From: Epiperipatus broadwayi
Taxonomy: Eukaryota > Onychophora > Udeonychophora > Euonychophora > Peripatidae
Length of the DNA stretch: 64,000 nt
Assembly: GCA_028023455.1 (NCBI GenBank)
Contig: JAQFVV010000231.1
Location: 943,001 to 1,007,000 of the forward strand
Direction: 5' to 3'
Notes under the pieces: model-generated
Seen by the model: only the letters and a program-made list of their open reading frames with translations
What the model was told of the DNA's origin: nothing
Databases searched by the model: none
Shown: positions 1 through 13,935 of the stretch, piece after piece
Position numbering within the stretch: position 1 is the stretch's first letter
Layout: every line of letters starts with the position of its first letter
Made by a program: the position numbers and the translations under genes

Positions 1-1784
1 ATTTACCCAGAATCTTTTGAGTACAATTTATGCTGAAACCAGCATCCCGCATTCTTAAGGAATACATAATCTCTGCATTTGAAGTTAATTTTGATCTTAA
101 AGTGTAACCTCTGCAATAAGTTTCCAGAAGTTGACTCCCTTATTCCAGATGTATACTAGTTTGCATCATTTAGGCAATTGGTCCTTCAAAATCAGTGAAT
201 CCTAACATTATCACTGTACACAAAGGTTTTTCCACACAATTCTTCCTCCATCAGAATTAAATAAACAAGAGACGAGTTTTTATTGGATGATGGCAAATAG
301 GTGTTAAACAATAATCAAAATTGTTTTTAATACACACATATATATATTGAACTCAAGCATTTTTACTAAATATGCAATTTCTTAAAACTGTGTGCATTTC
401 AATCCCCACCTCCACCCCTGTTTTGTCTCCGTGTATAGGCTGCTGATTCACTCGTTGAGCTTATGTTTTAATAATTCCACTATCGAATAAGATATTAGAT
501 TTTAATTTCGGTTCTACATTGAATTTTATATATACTTTTCCTCATTAATATTTGTGTTCGCATATTAATAATTACATTAGTACAGCAGTTTGGCTAATTG
601 TTTGTAAGCCAACTCATCAAACCTCGACTCGCATTGTAAACTTTTTTAAAAATATTTTAATAACGTTTTCAAATGAAATAGAAACGACGAGATATTCTGC
701 TGCTAGTGAATGAAAAAAAAATTGTTTAATTAATTAAAACTGCTACTTCTTCGAAATCATTACAAACATTAATAATACCGTGTTTGTTTTAACAGCACTA
801 AATAATTACCATTTGACATTTAATACAAAACAATTATTTTAACAATACAAAATAATTAAGATAATGATCTATAAAATTAAAAAACTTATAAAAAAGTTTC
901 AAGTATTGAATTTCTTAATTCTTTGCTATGAAATAATACTTATTTAGCAATGTATTTTATTACCGAATGCAACTTTAATTTTCAAAAGAACGCATATATT
1001 ACGATCTTTAATGGAGTTATATTAAATGAGTACGAGCTGGCCAAAACGAAGGCACTATACGATTTGTTGATTACTTTCTTAATGTACTCCGAAAATCTAA
1101 ATTGAATTTAACAATTGCGTTTATAATACGCGCATTTATAATGTATACCATATTTCGTATAGGATCAATAGACAAACGTTTAGATGCAGTACATTGTCTG
1201 TTGCACTTGAGGCTTGCGTCATGTGCATGTAGGTTATCACTATAGCTAGCAGTTTCCTGCATCTGACTTGAGCATGCCTCATTGTGCTAATCAACATCTA
1301 ACAGTTGTCTCATGTTGTCTAAATATCTGAAAATTTGCTGTATTCCCTCTCAAATGGACCTCAATATATAGCAATTGCAGAAAACGATAGATTCACTGAG
1401 ATAGTTTTCCAATTGGCTCGTTTATGCAATTGGCTATTTAGTTCATTTTATTGCTATTTCATTGGTTAGTTTTATTGTAACATGAATTTGCTCTTATAAT
1501 ATTATACTAAGGACGAATCCATTATTTGAGGGTAACAGTAATCTTATATCTTCTACTAACTTATCATACAGCATCTCATATTTTTTATTACTTTTGAATA
1601 TTATTTTGAAATTGATCTGCTTTTAGTATAATATTAACAAACAACAATATAGCAAAAGCCTGCTCATATTTTTACTGAAACTTTTCCAAAAATAAGTATT
1701 CTTTACCATATTCTGTTAGAAACCAGTCTGGGAGTAAAGATATATCATCCAACATTAAATTGGTTATTCAAGCTTATACTAGAT
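1..1784. other. AT-rich non-coding stretch
   Basis: No coding, RNA or repeat feature could be supported. Only short chance open frames occur, such as a 63-codon one at 1071-1262 (-) with no recognisable motif. The last eight bases (1777-1784) are one copy of the target-site duplication of the adjacent hAT element. Confidence 0.6.
1777..1784. repeat. Left 8-bp target-site duplication of the hAT element
   Basis: TACTAGAT lies directly outside the left inverted repeat and is identical to 4855-4862. Confidence 0.92.
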
Positions 1785-4700
1785 CAGGCATGTCAAACTC
1801 ATTCAAACAATGGGCCACTTTATGCTACTGGTAAGATTCTCGCGGGCCACATCACACAAATTTTCTTAAAATTGTATTTTGAAAGTGAAAATGCAGGAAT
1901 ATAGATAGGGTAATTAAAGCATATTATGTAGTTTAGTGAATTCACTTCAATAATATACAATTGATATAGTATTGCTTTTATTTAAACATTTATTTTATTT
2001 GATTACATATTTATAAAACTACAATTTATTGTTTTTATCGGAAACTTGCCAGCGATTTCCTCCTACTAGTTTTCCAATATCTGGATTCAAAGACTGAGAA
2101 CAAGCAATTTTCATTATGGCAGATAGATGTTTATCAGTTAATCTTGATCTGTAAGCTGTTTTATTTAATTTCATGCATGAAAATAATTGCTCACATAAGT
2201 ATGTACTTCCAAAAAAGCTTAAAATTTGTGCAGCAAATTTTTTAATTTCTGGGTATCTTTCACCTAAATAGGAATATATTTTGGGAGTTCCTACTTCTCG
2301 ATATTTGTTTTTAAAATCGAATCATTCTGGAAATCAATTAATTCCAGTTGTATCGAAGTCGGAGCTTTTTCGACTTCAAAGGCAAAAGGTCCAGTGAAAA
2401 GAGAAAAAATTTCTTCTAACTCCTTGAAATCATCAAAACGTTTATCGAATTCGTCTTTTATTTTTTCAATTTTTGCAGAGTGTTGTGAAAATGAGCAACT
2501 TTGATTTTGTGCTTTTAACTGCTCACATGTAGGAAAATACGTCAAAACATTCTTTTGCAAATGATTTTTAAACAAATTCAGTTTTTGTACAAAGCTTGCA
2601 ACTGCATCATACATATTCGTTATCAATTGATCTTTGCCTTGCAATGTAATATTAAGATTATTCAGATGGCCTGTAATATCTGTTAAAAATGCTAGGTCTT
2701 GTACCCACAATGGATCTTTTATAATTGATATATTTTCGTTGTTTTCATCTTTCATTTCAAAAAATAATATTATTTCCTCCAAAAGCAGATAGAAGCTCTT
2801 TAAGACATTGTGGCAGGACAACCAATGAACTTCTGTGTAATAAGGAAGATCTTCGAATTCGGATTCTAAATCTTTAAGGAACGAAGTAAATTGGTGATGG
2901 TTAAGTGCTCTTGATCGAATAAAGTTGACTATCTTTGTAACTGTTTTAAGTACTTGGTCCATTTTTAATAATTTTAAACAGAGAACTTGTTGGTGAATGA
3001 GGCAATGAAAAGCTTTGATTTTCAGTTTATCTGGATACTCATCTTGTAATTTCCTTGTCAGTCATGACACAAAACCTTTAGTTTCACCTGTCATCGATTT
3101 AGCACCATCAGTTGTCACAGAAACAAGCTTGTCAAGAGGCAAGTTAAGTTTTTCTAAAATGCTCCATACAGCATCAAAAATATCTTCACCAGTTGTTGTT
3201 CCATGAAGAGGGATGAATTCCAACAATTCTTCGGTGATCCTCATATTATTATCGCAACCACAAAAAAAAAAAAACAGCAACTTGTGCAACATCTCTTATA
3301 TCCGTGCTTTCATCAATCGCAATTGAAAAGAACTGGATTTTGGTAGATATTTCCTGGAGTTGCGAAGTGATGTCATCTGCCATTTCAGTAATTCTATCTG
3401 CCACCATATTTCTTGATAATGAGATGTCTCGAAATGCCTGTACTTTTTCTGGACAGACAAATTCGGCAGCTTTTATCATACATTCCTTGATTAAAGAACC
3501 ATCGGTGAATGATTTTGAATGTTTTGCTAATAAGTAGCTTATTTCATAACTAGCTCTTGTTACTGATTCATTACTTTTTATGAATTTTGTAAGCTCTCCT
3601 TGCTGGTTACTTAATGAATTCTTCATTGTTTTTATTTTTTTTCTCTTATTTTTGCTTCAAAGCATGAAAATTGCTCTTCATGATTAGTGCTATAATGTCG
3701 CTTAATATTGTATTCTTTAGCAACACTAATAGTTTCTTTGCAAATTAAGCACGTAATCTTATTGTTCACTTCCACACAAAAATAATTCAGTTCCCACCTT
3801 TCTTGAAATTTTCTTTCCTCGTCATCAATCTTTCGTTTTTTATTTAGCGTTGGAAGTGGCATTTTCTGTAATAAAAATAGAGCTTTAGATTTAAATTTTT
3901 AAAATTTAAAAAATTGCAACTACGTTTATGCAAAATACGCTTCGTAAAATTTAACGCTACTCTAGTATTTAAATGTAAAGAGAGCGCTGCTATCGATTCT
4001 CGCTCCTGGAATTATGCTCGATAAATGGAGGTAGCTATAAAAGGTACGGATTACGTTTTTTCTCTCTCTCAGTCCTCACTTCCAGCACGGAGCAATTAAG
4101 ATAGAGATGTGACAAAGAAGAAAGCTGTGCATAAGGCCGTAGGTTAGAAATGGTCGAAGCCACTAAAGTTTCCCAAGGCCGAACATACACTGGTAAAATT
4201 GTAGAACTTTTAGTGTTTTCCAAACTGAAATGTAATCGTTACTAACTTATATGTAAAATATTATTGTTTCTCATGTTTGATTATAATTAAAATATTATAT
4301 AACAAAATGCATGCTCGTTATTTCTTATGCTGTCTGACTAGTTTCAGAAAGATATAAACTCTTGGATATAGCAGTTTACTTATATTTTTTGAATGAGTTA
4401 TAAAAGGAAACAACCCGCAAATTTTTAACACACCAATCCGGATAAAGAAACTAGCGCAACTGCCTTTTGTTACAATTCAAAGAAAAAACAATATCTGCAG
4501 ATAGGATTGCTACGTTGGTGGGAATAGCTGACTAATGTATTTATGTTCTCGGAAGTACAGCAGCACATTATTAACGTTGCCAGCTTTGGTATTCACATAT
4601 CTCAAATGCTTCATCATCATAAAGGCATAAGCTATGCGTGTAACCGAAATTATAAATTACTATGTATGTAGACAACAATTACTGTATATATTTTAGTTCA

Positions 4701-4854
4701 TGTAATTAAATATAAGAGCTTTTTAAAAAAAATTAATTTATTGTTTGCAACATATCGTTCTGTTTTCATTTTTATTACATAGCATCTTAGACGAAGGCCA
4801 TGAAAAATCCTTTCGAGGGCCGCATGCGGCCTGGGGCGCCAGTTTGACATCCTG
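1785..4854 (-). mobile_element. hAT-superfamily DNA transposon, complete ends, inactive
   Basis: The element is bounded by imperfect terminal inverted repeats. The left end reads CAGGCATGTCAAACT and the complement of the right end reads CAGGATGTCAAACT, so they differ by a one-base gap. An exact 8-bp direct repeat, TACTAGAT, flanks them at 1777-1784 and 4855-4862. An 8-bp duplication is diagnostic of hAT transposition. Inside, on the minus strand, lies a broken transposase gene with an N-terminal BED zinc finger and a C-terminal hAT dimerisation domain. About 990 bp between the right end and the transposase start look like 5' non-coding sequence. The exact duplication implies a fairly recent insertion, yet the coding region already has several lesions, so this copy may have been moved by a transposase supplied in trans or inactivated soon after. 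Confidence 0.93.
2019..3862 (-). pseudogene. hAT transposase (BED finger type, GTF2IRD2/ZBED-like family), frameshifted
   Basis: Reading on the minus strand, the first segment (3862-3632, 76 aa) is a BED zinc finger with C38, C41, H56 and H61. The second (3626-3249) is in another frame after an A-rich run and ends near the first acidic catalytic site, seen as AIDESTD. The third (3292-3062) follows a second frameshift in a poly-T/poly-A run and carries SVTTDGAKSMTGETKGFVS, with the second catalytic Asp. An in-frame TGA at 3062-3064 then separates it from 3061-2294. A last frameshift near 2295-2310 leads into the C-terminal dimerisation domain ending at TAG 2019-2021, recognisable by FGSTYLCEQLFSCMKLNKTA. 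Known members of this family are cut-and-paste transposases or domesticated derivatives. With three frameshifts and one stop this copy cannot make the full enzyme. Confidence 0.9.
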
Positions 4855-4862
4855 TACTAGAT
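4855..4862. repeat. Right 8-bp target-site duplication of the hAT element
   Basis: TACTAGAT lies directly outside the right inverted repeat and is identical to 1777-1784. Confidence 0.92.
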
Positions 4863-5407
4863 GGTCTTAAAGTAGGATGGAAAGTAAGTTAATATTTTTA
4901 TAATCACTTAATATAAAAATAAATAATTTAAACAGCAATAATCTATGTCAGCTACAGAAAGGAGTTGGCTGTTTATTGAAAGGAGACATTTTGATTTCTT
5001 TTTTGAGGACTTAAAGAAATTAAGCAGGGCACATTTTCTATTATACACTCCATATGCTGTTATTACTATGTGATTAATTATATAGTAAGCAAGCATGGAG
5101 GGGCTGCACATCAACATGCATTAAACAACATAGTGAGTTTACTGACTTTTTATCTCTGAATTTGAGACCGAGAAACACCATAGTCTTTCTTCTCCAAAAT
5201 GGGGTAATCCTTCAATGAAATGTCAGTTGAGTTTTCTTGAAGACATTATGAATTTACAAGTGAATATTTTTTTCTTAAAATATGTAAAATTTTAAGTTTA
5301 TGACCATTAATACCACGAAGCTGTAACATCACCTGCCATGGCAACAGTCAGTGACCACAGACAGGGAATGCAAAGAATTCCCTCATTGTAATAATAACAT
5401 TTTATTT
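4863..5407. other. AT-rich spacer
   Basis: No feature could be supported. It separates the hAT element from the RTE relic. Confidence 0.5.
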
Positions 5408-6540
5408 AGGGACCTGCAATTGTAGATTACATTCAAACTTTATGACATTAGAATGACAAATGAAAAAGCAGTTAAAAAATGAATATGTTTTTGATTACAA
5501 AGGAACACATATTGGAAATACAAGCAACCTGGGATTCATGGTAAATAAAAAGCAGAAAAGCAATACTGTAAAAATCGATGATATATATCATATAAATTAC
5601 CAAGCTTATTATCCAAATTAATGGAGATATGCCTCTACAAATTCTCAGTATGTTAAAGAAGTAGAAATTTTTTTTAATAGACATATAAAAGATTTTTGAT
5701 CAGACCAAACATAATGTTAAAATTATCATGGGCAATATTAATACTTAGTATTGGAAAATGATTGAAATATGAAAATGGTGTGGATAAATATGATTATGGT
5801 GACAGAAACAGATTAGTTGAAATTGCAGAAAAGAAAACTTCTATATTATGAATTCTTTTTTCGAAAAATATTGTAAGTGAAAATGAACATGGAAGCATTC
5901 AAATGAGGCTATAACAGAACTGGCTTAAGTGTTAAGTAACAGAAAATATGTATTTCAGGATACTGTTATGATCTCAATAGATTCACCAAAAAGTGAGCAA
6001 ACATTAATTAGATGTAAGTGAGTACTAATGCAAAACTAGAGACACAAAAGCTATTAAGAAAAGTGATTTCAATAGTCAGCATTCCTAATCTCCAGAATAA
6101 CTCTAATGGATTTAAATTAGAAATTGTATTTTAAAATATAAGATGTTGAAGATAGTTCAGAGTTGAGTGAAATCAGCAAGAAGATGCTGCAAATAAAATA
6201 ACAAATACAGAAAATCAGCAATTTCCCAGTAAATCATCCACTGAGGCAAAAAAATATATGATGAAAAGAAGGAATGTGAAAATATTTAAAAGTGATTCAT
6301 TAAGAAGGATCAAATATCTGGAGTTTTTCAAAATGATATGAGAAAAAGTTAATAATAATATAAGAAAACAGAACTATGTATGACAAGAAAAGCTGTAGAA
6401 GAGAATAACATCTTCAAAAGTGTAAAATCACATTCTAAAGTTGCTAAAAAACTACTACAAAAAAAAAGTAACAACTTGGGAAACAGGTGGAAGAGCTTTG
6501 CAAAAAATTATTTAGTAATGAAGAATTAAAAAAATTAATT
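5408..6540 (+). pseudogene. Decayed RTE-clade LINE (endonuclease to early RT region)
   Basis: This is a diverged copy of the element at 52055-54996. Matching stretches include the start of the endonuclease (5408 onward, compare 52190), the block around ACACATATTGGAAATACAAG near 5505 (compare 52352), the region around 5760-5900 and the linker near 6390 (compare 53290). Many stops and internal deletions shorten it, so no long frame survives. It ends near 6540, before the catalytic RT motifs, either by deletion or because FB1 sequence lies next to it. Confidence 0.8.
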
Positions 6541-6557
6541 AAATATGATTTTTATAT

Positions 6558-7162
6558 ACACAGAGGCAAACCCCTCCATACAGTAGTACCACACAGTGCA
6601 AGAGAGTAATCAATGGATGCAACAAGGTTTGTATATAAAATCCTTATCTAGTGACTACTCATCCAATATCCCCAGACTAGTTTCTAGCTTATGGATTTCA
6701 TCAGTGAGGAACCTTGGATCTGAGAGCATTGCATCTAGATCTTAGAATCAAATGTAACCCTCCAGCAGCCATGTTTTACTTATTTAATAACTATAAAGTT
6801 CAGATCTATAAGACTATATAAGTCAATGAAATTGGATTGAAAACAGTATTGTGTTTTCATTTTGGATTCATAGCTTTATAGTTAATTAAATAGATAAAAA
6901 ATGGATTCTGGATGGTTGCATTGGATCCTAAAATATAGATTCAGTGCTCATAAATACAAGGATTCTCATGCTGTAAGATAGCAATTAGTCTGGGAATATT
7001 GGATGAGTAGACCCTATACAGGGATTTTATACACAAACTTTCCTGGATCCATTGATTGCTCTGGACTGAACTGAGTGGCACTATTTTATGAAAATTTTTG
7101 TCTCTGTTTTAATAGCTTGTGTAACATAGGAAATGGTGATTATGTGATATTTAGTGGTTTAA
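6558..7162. mobile_element. Foldback repeat family FB1, copy 1
   Basis: A left arm (about 6560-6790) and a right arm (about 6890-7160) are near-complementary. Both carry the same landmarks in opposite orientation: the TCAATGGAT(G/C)C block, CCAATATCCCCAGACTAGTT, the TCAGTGAGGA core and a GCAACCCTCCAGCAGCC-like block. The centre holds an inverted ATAGCTTTATAGTTA segment. No coding capacity is seen. The outer right end reads GATATTTAGTGGTTTA. Related copies are at 21526, 44868, 45858 and 49586. Confidence 0.82.
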
Positions 7163-8166
7163 TGACATTAATATTTTCTGAATTGACATTTAAAGAAAGA
7201 GCCAAGCTTTCTTATCACTTAATTAATCCTGCTGTTTAAGAACAAAAATAAAAAACTAAGATATAGAATAATTAGCATCAAAATGGTGATAGTCAATTCA
7301 AAATTGCAATAAAGTTATTGGACTCAGGACAACCCACTACCTTAATGTTTTATTACAAGAAAAACATTACCAATAATGCAGCATTATTATTTCACATTAT
7401 GATAATATCCAGGAAATGTTAAACATTAATAATCCAACTTTTCACTTCTTATATGAAAAGACCATAGGAAATTTTTTTCCATATTTGAACATTTTATTTT
7501 TACAATTGAATATTTCTGTTTTTAATGTCTTTCATGCCTTCTCTTAACACTCCAGCATAATTTTATCCACTAATTAAAAGATTGTCTTCTTTAATTAGCT
7601 TAATTAGCAATCAATCCAGAAATTTTTAGTTTTTATATCTCCCACTCTATTGATTATTACAGTAATATACACAGCTATTAAAACTATATCATATATTGGT
7701 AATTGTTACATTACTTATCACAAGTGTAAATTTTCAAATAATAAACATTCCAAAAGTTCATATTTGAACTTTGTAAAATAGAAAAATTGAATACTAACCA
7801 GAAATAATAATCTTAACATTTGTGCTTGGTGTAATTATATGTATTTTATCACTTCAAAAGGTTCAATAGAAAGAAATACTAGATATTTAAATTTCATTTT
7901 TTTAATTTTAAATAAAATTTAGCATTAGTTATTATTAAAAGAAGAAAAAGTATGTTAAAACTAAACATTACATTTATTATTATCTAAGGTTAACTTACAA
8001 TCGTACTAAGCTCACATGTTTATGTGTAATATCAAACCATAAACATAAAAATATAATTTTAATTAATAAACAGCAAATATGTTATCCTTTTACATTAAAA
8101 TATCCATACACACATGTATATAACTTAAACATTAGATTATAAAATTTTATTAACAAAAGTCTAGTC
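7163..8166. other. AT-rich non-coding stretch
   Basis: Nothing recognisable apart from weak similarity near 7170-7210 to the FB1 internal region (AAAGAGCCAA). Confidence 0.5.
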
Positions 8167-8281
8167 AAATAAATAGTTATTTTAATGAAATCAAATAGTA
8201 AAACAATTAGATTTCAATCATTCATATAAATAAATAGTTATTTTAATGAAATCAAATAGTAAAACAATTAGATTTCAATCA

Positions 8282-8288
<7 letters not shown>
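8167..8288 (+). repeat. Tandem duplication, 2 x 61 bp
   Basis: Two essentially identical 61-bp units (8167-8227 and 8228-8288) abut the long (AT)n tract. The duplication probably arose by slippage or repair next to the microsatellite. Confidence 0.92.

Positions 8289-8375
<87 letters not shown>
8285..8375. repeat. (AT)n microsatellite, about 90 bp
   Basis: Uninterrupted alternating AT. The 99-codon frame through it (Tyr-Ile repeats) is an artefact of the dinucleotide. Confidence 0.97.
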
Positions 8376-8379
<4 letters not shown>

Positions 8380-9978
8380 TTTCTTTTTAACTATCACTAA
8401 TCAAGACTCAAAATGTAGAGACAACCTAAAATCAAGTCTTATCTTAGCAACTAAATACAAGGAAATAAAATTAGAACTCAATTATGCAATTATTAATTAT
8501 GATGCATTCAACAATAATCGAATACAAAATCTTAAAATGAAATAGTAATTTAACACATACTAATTACCGGAAGTCAATTCCACTATAAAAGCTAAATCAA
8601 CAAATTTCCAAATAAGTTCCATCTTTTACAAATGAACTAGTCACTACACATTTATTTCCAAAACTGAACACATCAGAAAGATGGATCAATAGTTTGTATG
8701 AATTTTCATTGTTTATAAAGTCTTCATCAGCAGAGAACTCTAATATTACTCCAGTAAAGAGTAAATAAATTACTCTTTAATATCATTAATAATAATTTCA
8801 AAAACAAAATTTATCTTTAGGATAATAATTAGAAAAATTCTTAACAATATCATTCTAAACTTGAATTACAAGGAAGATAAATATCACCAAACATATTTAT
8901 ATATCTAAATAAATTTATTTTAAGATTTTAAGTTATAGAATATGCATTGTGGGTAAACACATTTTTCCATAGGCTCAAATGCTATTATTTGAAGCTAAAG
9001 CTGCATAATTATTTATTCCTACTGAAATGCCATATATATATATATATATATATCATCTACATAATTTTATATCCAACTTTGATTTATAGTGAGATAGATT
9101 TTGTCAACAGAGTATATTGATTACCTCACTTACCTCACTGATTGATGACCAGAAATAAAAGAACTCTATTCTTAATGAACATTATTACTCAAATTATGGA
9201 AAATGAAAAGGACAATATAAATTTAAACACATTATATCATCACAACGTATCAACATCCATAAATATTTAATTTTATTTCCTTTACCTCTAAAACCTATTT
9301 ATTTTGGAATAATCCATTTTGGAAAATCATTAAATCAAAAAAGTGAGAAAGATCATTGGATTAAATGCAGTGACTTAATCAGGTTAATAATTAAACTTAA
9401 TATGATGGTAAGATTTTATTGTTCTTCATATTAAATTCATTCACTTATGACATGACAGAATTCTTGTTTATTATTAAGTGAATTAATTTATTAATATTTG
9501 TTTTTTTATTATTCAGTATAAATGACTAATATCCTTGGATTAAAGGACTTTTCTTTCAACAATAGGGATCATACATAGATGGTAGGTCTTATAAAAATGG
9601 AATTCTTTCAAAAGGATTCGATATTAAAAAAGTCTTCATTTATACTTATATTATTTAATTTGAATTTAGTTAGGTAGTGTTATCATAATCTTTCGAATTA
9701 TAAAATGTTATTTATTTTTTGCAATCTATTAAATACTGTTTGTGCTATGATATATATCTACTATGGGATATGGGAAAGTATGACTAAAAGGTATATACTA
9801 ATATAGCAAAAATGTATTTAAAACACTTGTAATTAAAAATTTTGTTATATAAAGATAAATTTAAATTGTTTTCAATTAATAAATATTGTTAAATTTATTT
9901 TAAATTTAAGGAGGTTTCTGATTTATTTAAATTATTTATTTTATTTTCATAATAAAATAAAATCGAATACACATACAC
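8376..9978. other. AT-rich non-coding stretch
   Basis: Nothing recognisable except a short (AT)n run near 9033-9052. Confidence 0.5.
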
Positions 9979-9979
9979 C

Positions 9980-10050
<71 letters not shown>
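9979..10050. repeat. Compound (CA)n(TA)n microsatellite
   Basis: An ACAC tract turns directly into a TATA tract. Confidence 0.96.
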
Positions 10051-10052
<2 letters not shown>

Positions 10053-11440
10053 TCCTGACTTAACATCATGATAACTTGGTTGAAAGCAATTTTGAGAATC
10101 TATCAAAGTTATATAAAAGTATTATTATTGCTACAGGATATCAATTGACCCCTGAAAAGAGTTAAGTATAAAATTAACCCTGAGTTCGAATACTGAGCAT
10201 AATGGAATAGTAAAGTGAGGTGAAGATTTAAATATTAAATTATCTTATTTGAAATAGATGCAATCATGGATTAGATTTTTATCACATCATTCATGGCATC
10301 CTACATGAAGACTCTAGTTCCAACTATAGTTAGATACATTCACCCTCTTTCCTTAAGGAAATATGGCCCATTAAAATTATAAACATTTTAAAAAAGTTTC
10401 TGTACTGATATTGAAAAAAGACATAGTTATCACTTAGTAAAAACTATTTCCAGTTTATAACAACCTTTTAATGACTTGTCTTCCTGAAAATATTATTTTT
10501 CAAACAAAATTTACTTGTAGTCTCATATGTTTTGGGTTTAAAAATAAGTATTTTACAAAAACATTACATAAATAACCTTTAATATATAAAAAAAATTACT
10601 AAAAATTACATTTCTTTTTTCAAAGATAAAAAGAATTGAAATTTCCACTTGATAGGAAATAACCAATCAAGCAAACAGAATTGTTATTTCTATTGAAGAG
10701 CAGATCCAATGTCTTTTGTATGCAAATTATAAATTGCAATTTCCTAAATGTCAATTTGTGCTTTCATATGCAAATTACATATTGTAATTTCCTAAAGATC
10801 CATATGATGCTAACATCTTCAGATTTTTTAAACTAATAATTTTAAAATATTAACTGTAGTAAATCACAATTGAGCACAGGAATCAAAGTTATAGAAACAA
10901 AGAAAAGATATGATTATAGTAGCACCCCCATAGTGCCAAACAGCAAACACTTTGTAGTGTTGATATGTTTATGATTAAAATGATTAAGACATCAACAAAA
11001 ATAATTAACAAAAAATAGAATAATTCAATTATATGATAAAGATATAAAAATACATTGAGAAAAATAAAGCAACCTCATGACTGACTGCCACTACATGCAT
11101 TATACAAGAAAAGAGAATAGTTTATAGAGAAGATTCAATATGTGCTCATACAGACAAATATGGGGATGACATTTATAAATTTATGAATTTCAAATTTTTA
11201 TTTATTTTATATTTTTTAAAATTTCTAGTTATTGACAAAAAAGATGGTAAGTATATGGATATGGGGCAATTACTATACTATTTTTTCCTAAAAAGGACCT
11301 TTTTTTATATTTTCTTCTACTTGATCTATTTTTTCCCTATATATAAATAATAACTGGAGAAGGAATGATTGTGCCATTGCTTGATTATTTTAAAAATTGA
11401 ACTCCAATTTTATCCCCATCCTAACACTGCAAATCTCAAA
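10051..11440. other. AT-rich non-coding stretch
   Basis: Mostly featureless. GAGTTCGAATAC near 10184 resembles a tRNA B box and may be a SINE remnant, but no A box or tail could be placed. Confidence 0.4.
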
Positions 11441-13690
11441 CTTAACAATTTAATAGTTAATCACAATATATATAACTAATGAATAGGCACATCCTCGAAT
11501 ACACACAACCCCCAAATTTATACTAGAACACCTCAATCACTTCACTGTACCTATAATCCAAAAGATGCTTTGTCATCTATCAAATCAAGTACATATCATT
11601 CCACAGCTATACCCTATCTCTCTTGTTCCTTTTCTCAAGAAACCTATTCATCCTACACCCTTAAGCAACATTAGGCCAATATTCATGTCTCCAATGATTA
11701 TTAAAATAACTGAAGCATTAGTTAAAGATAAAATACAACCACTCACCCTTCAAAAAATCACCAAGTATATCAATTTGAAAATAAAGGAAGCTTCATCCCT
11801 GAAGCGCTCTTCCTTTTCAGAGCCATAATTGATCAAATCAGAATGAATAAAAAGGTAGCACCAATTGAGGAAGCTTTTGATTCAGTTCCAGTAGACAAGC
11901 TGTTAAAAGTACTTGAACAATACAACATTCCTTCAACACTTAGATGCATTATGGATAATCTACTGTACAATAGATCCATCTATATCACTTTGAATGGTAA
12001 ATCATCTCAGTTTCATCCAACACAGCTCCATACCACAGGACTCTACACTCAGTGCACTTTTATTTATTTCATATATTAACTCTTTGCTGATTGAAATTGA
12101 AAAAGAAATTGCCATCTATAGTTCTATCTCAAACTAATATCACTATAAACCACATATCCCTTATGGATGATATAATGGTGTTCCTCCCTTCCAAGAAATT
12201 TATACCCATGCTAATATACATTCTAACAAATATACATGTAAATTACTCACTTAAGTTTAATACTAGCATAATGGCAATTTGGAATATCCTTACTGGTAAT
12301 CCTACTAATTCACTAAATCTCTCCTGCACACTTTTTTGGGAATTCTATTCCACCTGTCAGTCAATGCCAGAAGGATAGCCATTCAAAATCAATTAACGGA
12401 ATCAATAACTAAAATAATTAACTCTCTTACTAGGGCTTACCTCTCAATACACAGTAAAATTACACTCATTAACATGTTAATATTACCAAAATTAACTATT
12501 ACATGCTAGTCATTGGTTTTTACAAAGCTTTCGTCAGAAAAATCCATTTCATTATGTAGAAAATTGATCTGGAATAAAAAAGCCAACTTAATGAGCATCA
12601 AGATCCAACAAAAGCATACAAAATTCAATGGCTTGACACTGCACTCAATCCCTACCTTCTATTACCAAAGAATACATAATATATTAGTAAAAATCGCCAC
12701 CAATTTCCCTATTTTTCAACCATATTTAAAAGTAGAACCAACGGATACACCCCCACCTATCAAGAACAAGTTCATAAATCAACTATTACAACATATTAAT
12801 AAGAATCAAACAACAAACAAAGAATTAAACACAAAGATTGATTATTGGACTGCTCACCAAATTCTTAACAATATGGATACTCAATCACATCCCAACAGCT
12901 TTCTAAATATAAACAATAAAGCACTAATTACCAAATATGACATCTCGAAACCTAAGTACCTAGATTTTATGATTAAAATCAACCTAGAAGCTTAACCCAC
13001 AAATGAATTTCTTGCAAGAAAAATGAGATTCTCATAAATAGACCCTATATGCTCCATTTGTAATAGAGAGGAAGAAACAATGAATCATTCACTGGACTTC
13101 TCACTTATAAAATATAGGCAACTCATCACTGCTATCTCACACAGCAATAAAATCATCATCAATACCTTAACTGACAGTATCTCAAAAGGATTTTTCCCAA
13201 CATTCAGGATTTTTTTCAATCTATTTCCTGTTTACATTATGATTCCTGAGATGTCACTTTGTATTTAACCCCACTTCTCGCAAATTGGAGTCATTGTTTC
13301 TAAATAAGTTAGAAAAAATTAAAACTAGGGACTGGCTCATTGCTCCAGCTGACATAGTGTCAGCCATCTGAAGTGTACTGAAACTCTAGCACTACTGAAT
13401 TATAAATAAATGTAATCATGAGCATAGAAGAATCGGAAAACTGTTTCTACTCTTGGAAGCATGAAAATACCAATTCATCTCTAACAAAGCAACCATCAGT
13501 TGCAATTCATTAACTGAATAAATTCAAATCATAATTGCATGCATTTGTAATCTGGAATGTAACAATGACTATCAATCATAGTTCAGACTGTAATAATTAT
13601 GCAAAATTTTTATTATTACAAATTGTAAAAATCAAATCATGTATACCTCTCATGTAAATATACATATGTAAATAATAGTGCGAATAAATC
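11440..13690 (+). pseudogene. Decayed non-LTR retrotransposon, reverse transcriptase to 3' end
   Basis: Consecutive open segments in shifted frames follow the order of a LINE RT. At 11565-11828 is an RPI-containing segment. At 11843-12079 is the motif A region (EEAFDSVPVDKLLKVL) followed by a block typical of RT palm sequence. At 12091-12378 SLMDDIMVFLPS stands where the YADD-type motif C belongs. At 12513-12995 is the downstream thumb region. Near 13051 is a zinc-knuckle relic, CSICNREEETMNHSLDF, whose last Cys appears replaced by Phe. An untranslated 3' part continues to about 13690, just before microsatellites. At least four frame breaks make it inactive. The clade is uncertain; a single-ORF R2/NeSL-like or jockey-like origin is possible. 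Confidence 0.75.
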
Positions 13691-13699
13691 AATTTTTAA

Positions 13700-13935
<236 letters not shown>

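Noticed and set aside
8246-8545. 99-codon frame with Tyr-Ile repeats
   Set aside because: It is the translation of an (AT)n microsatellite.
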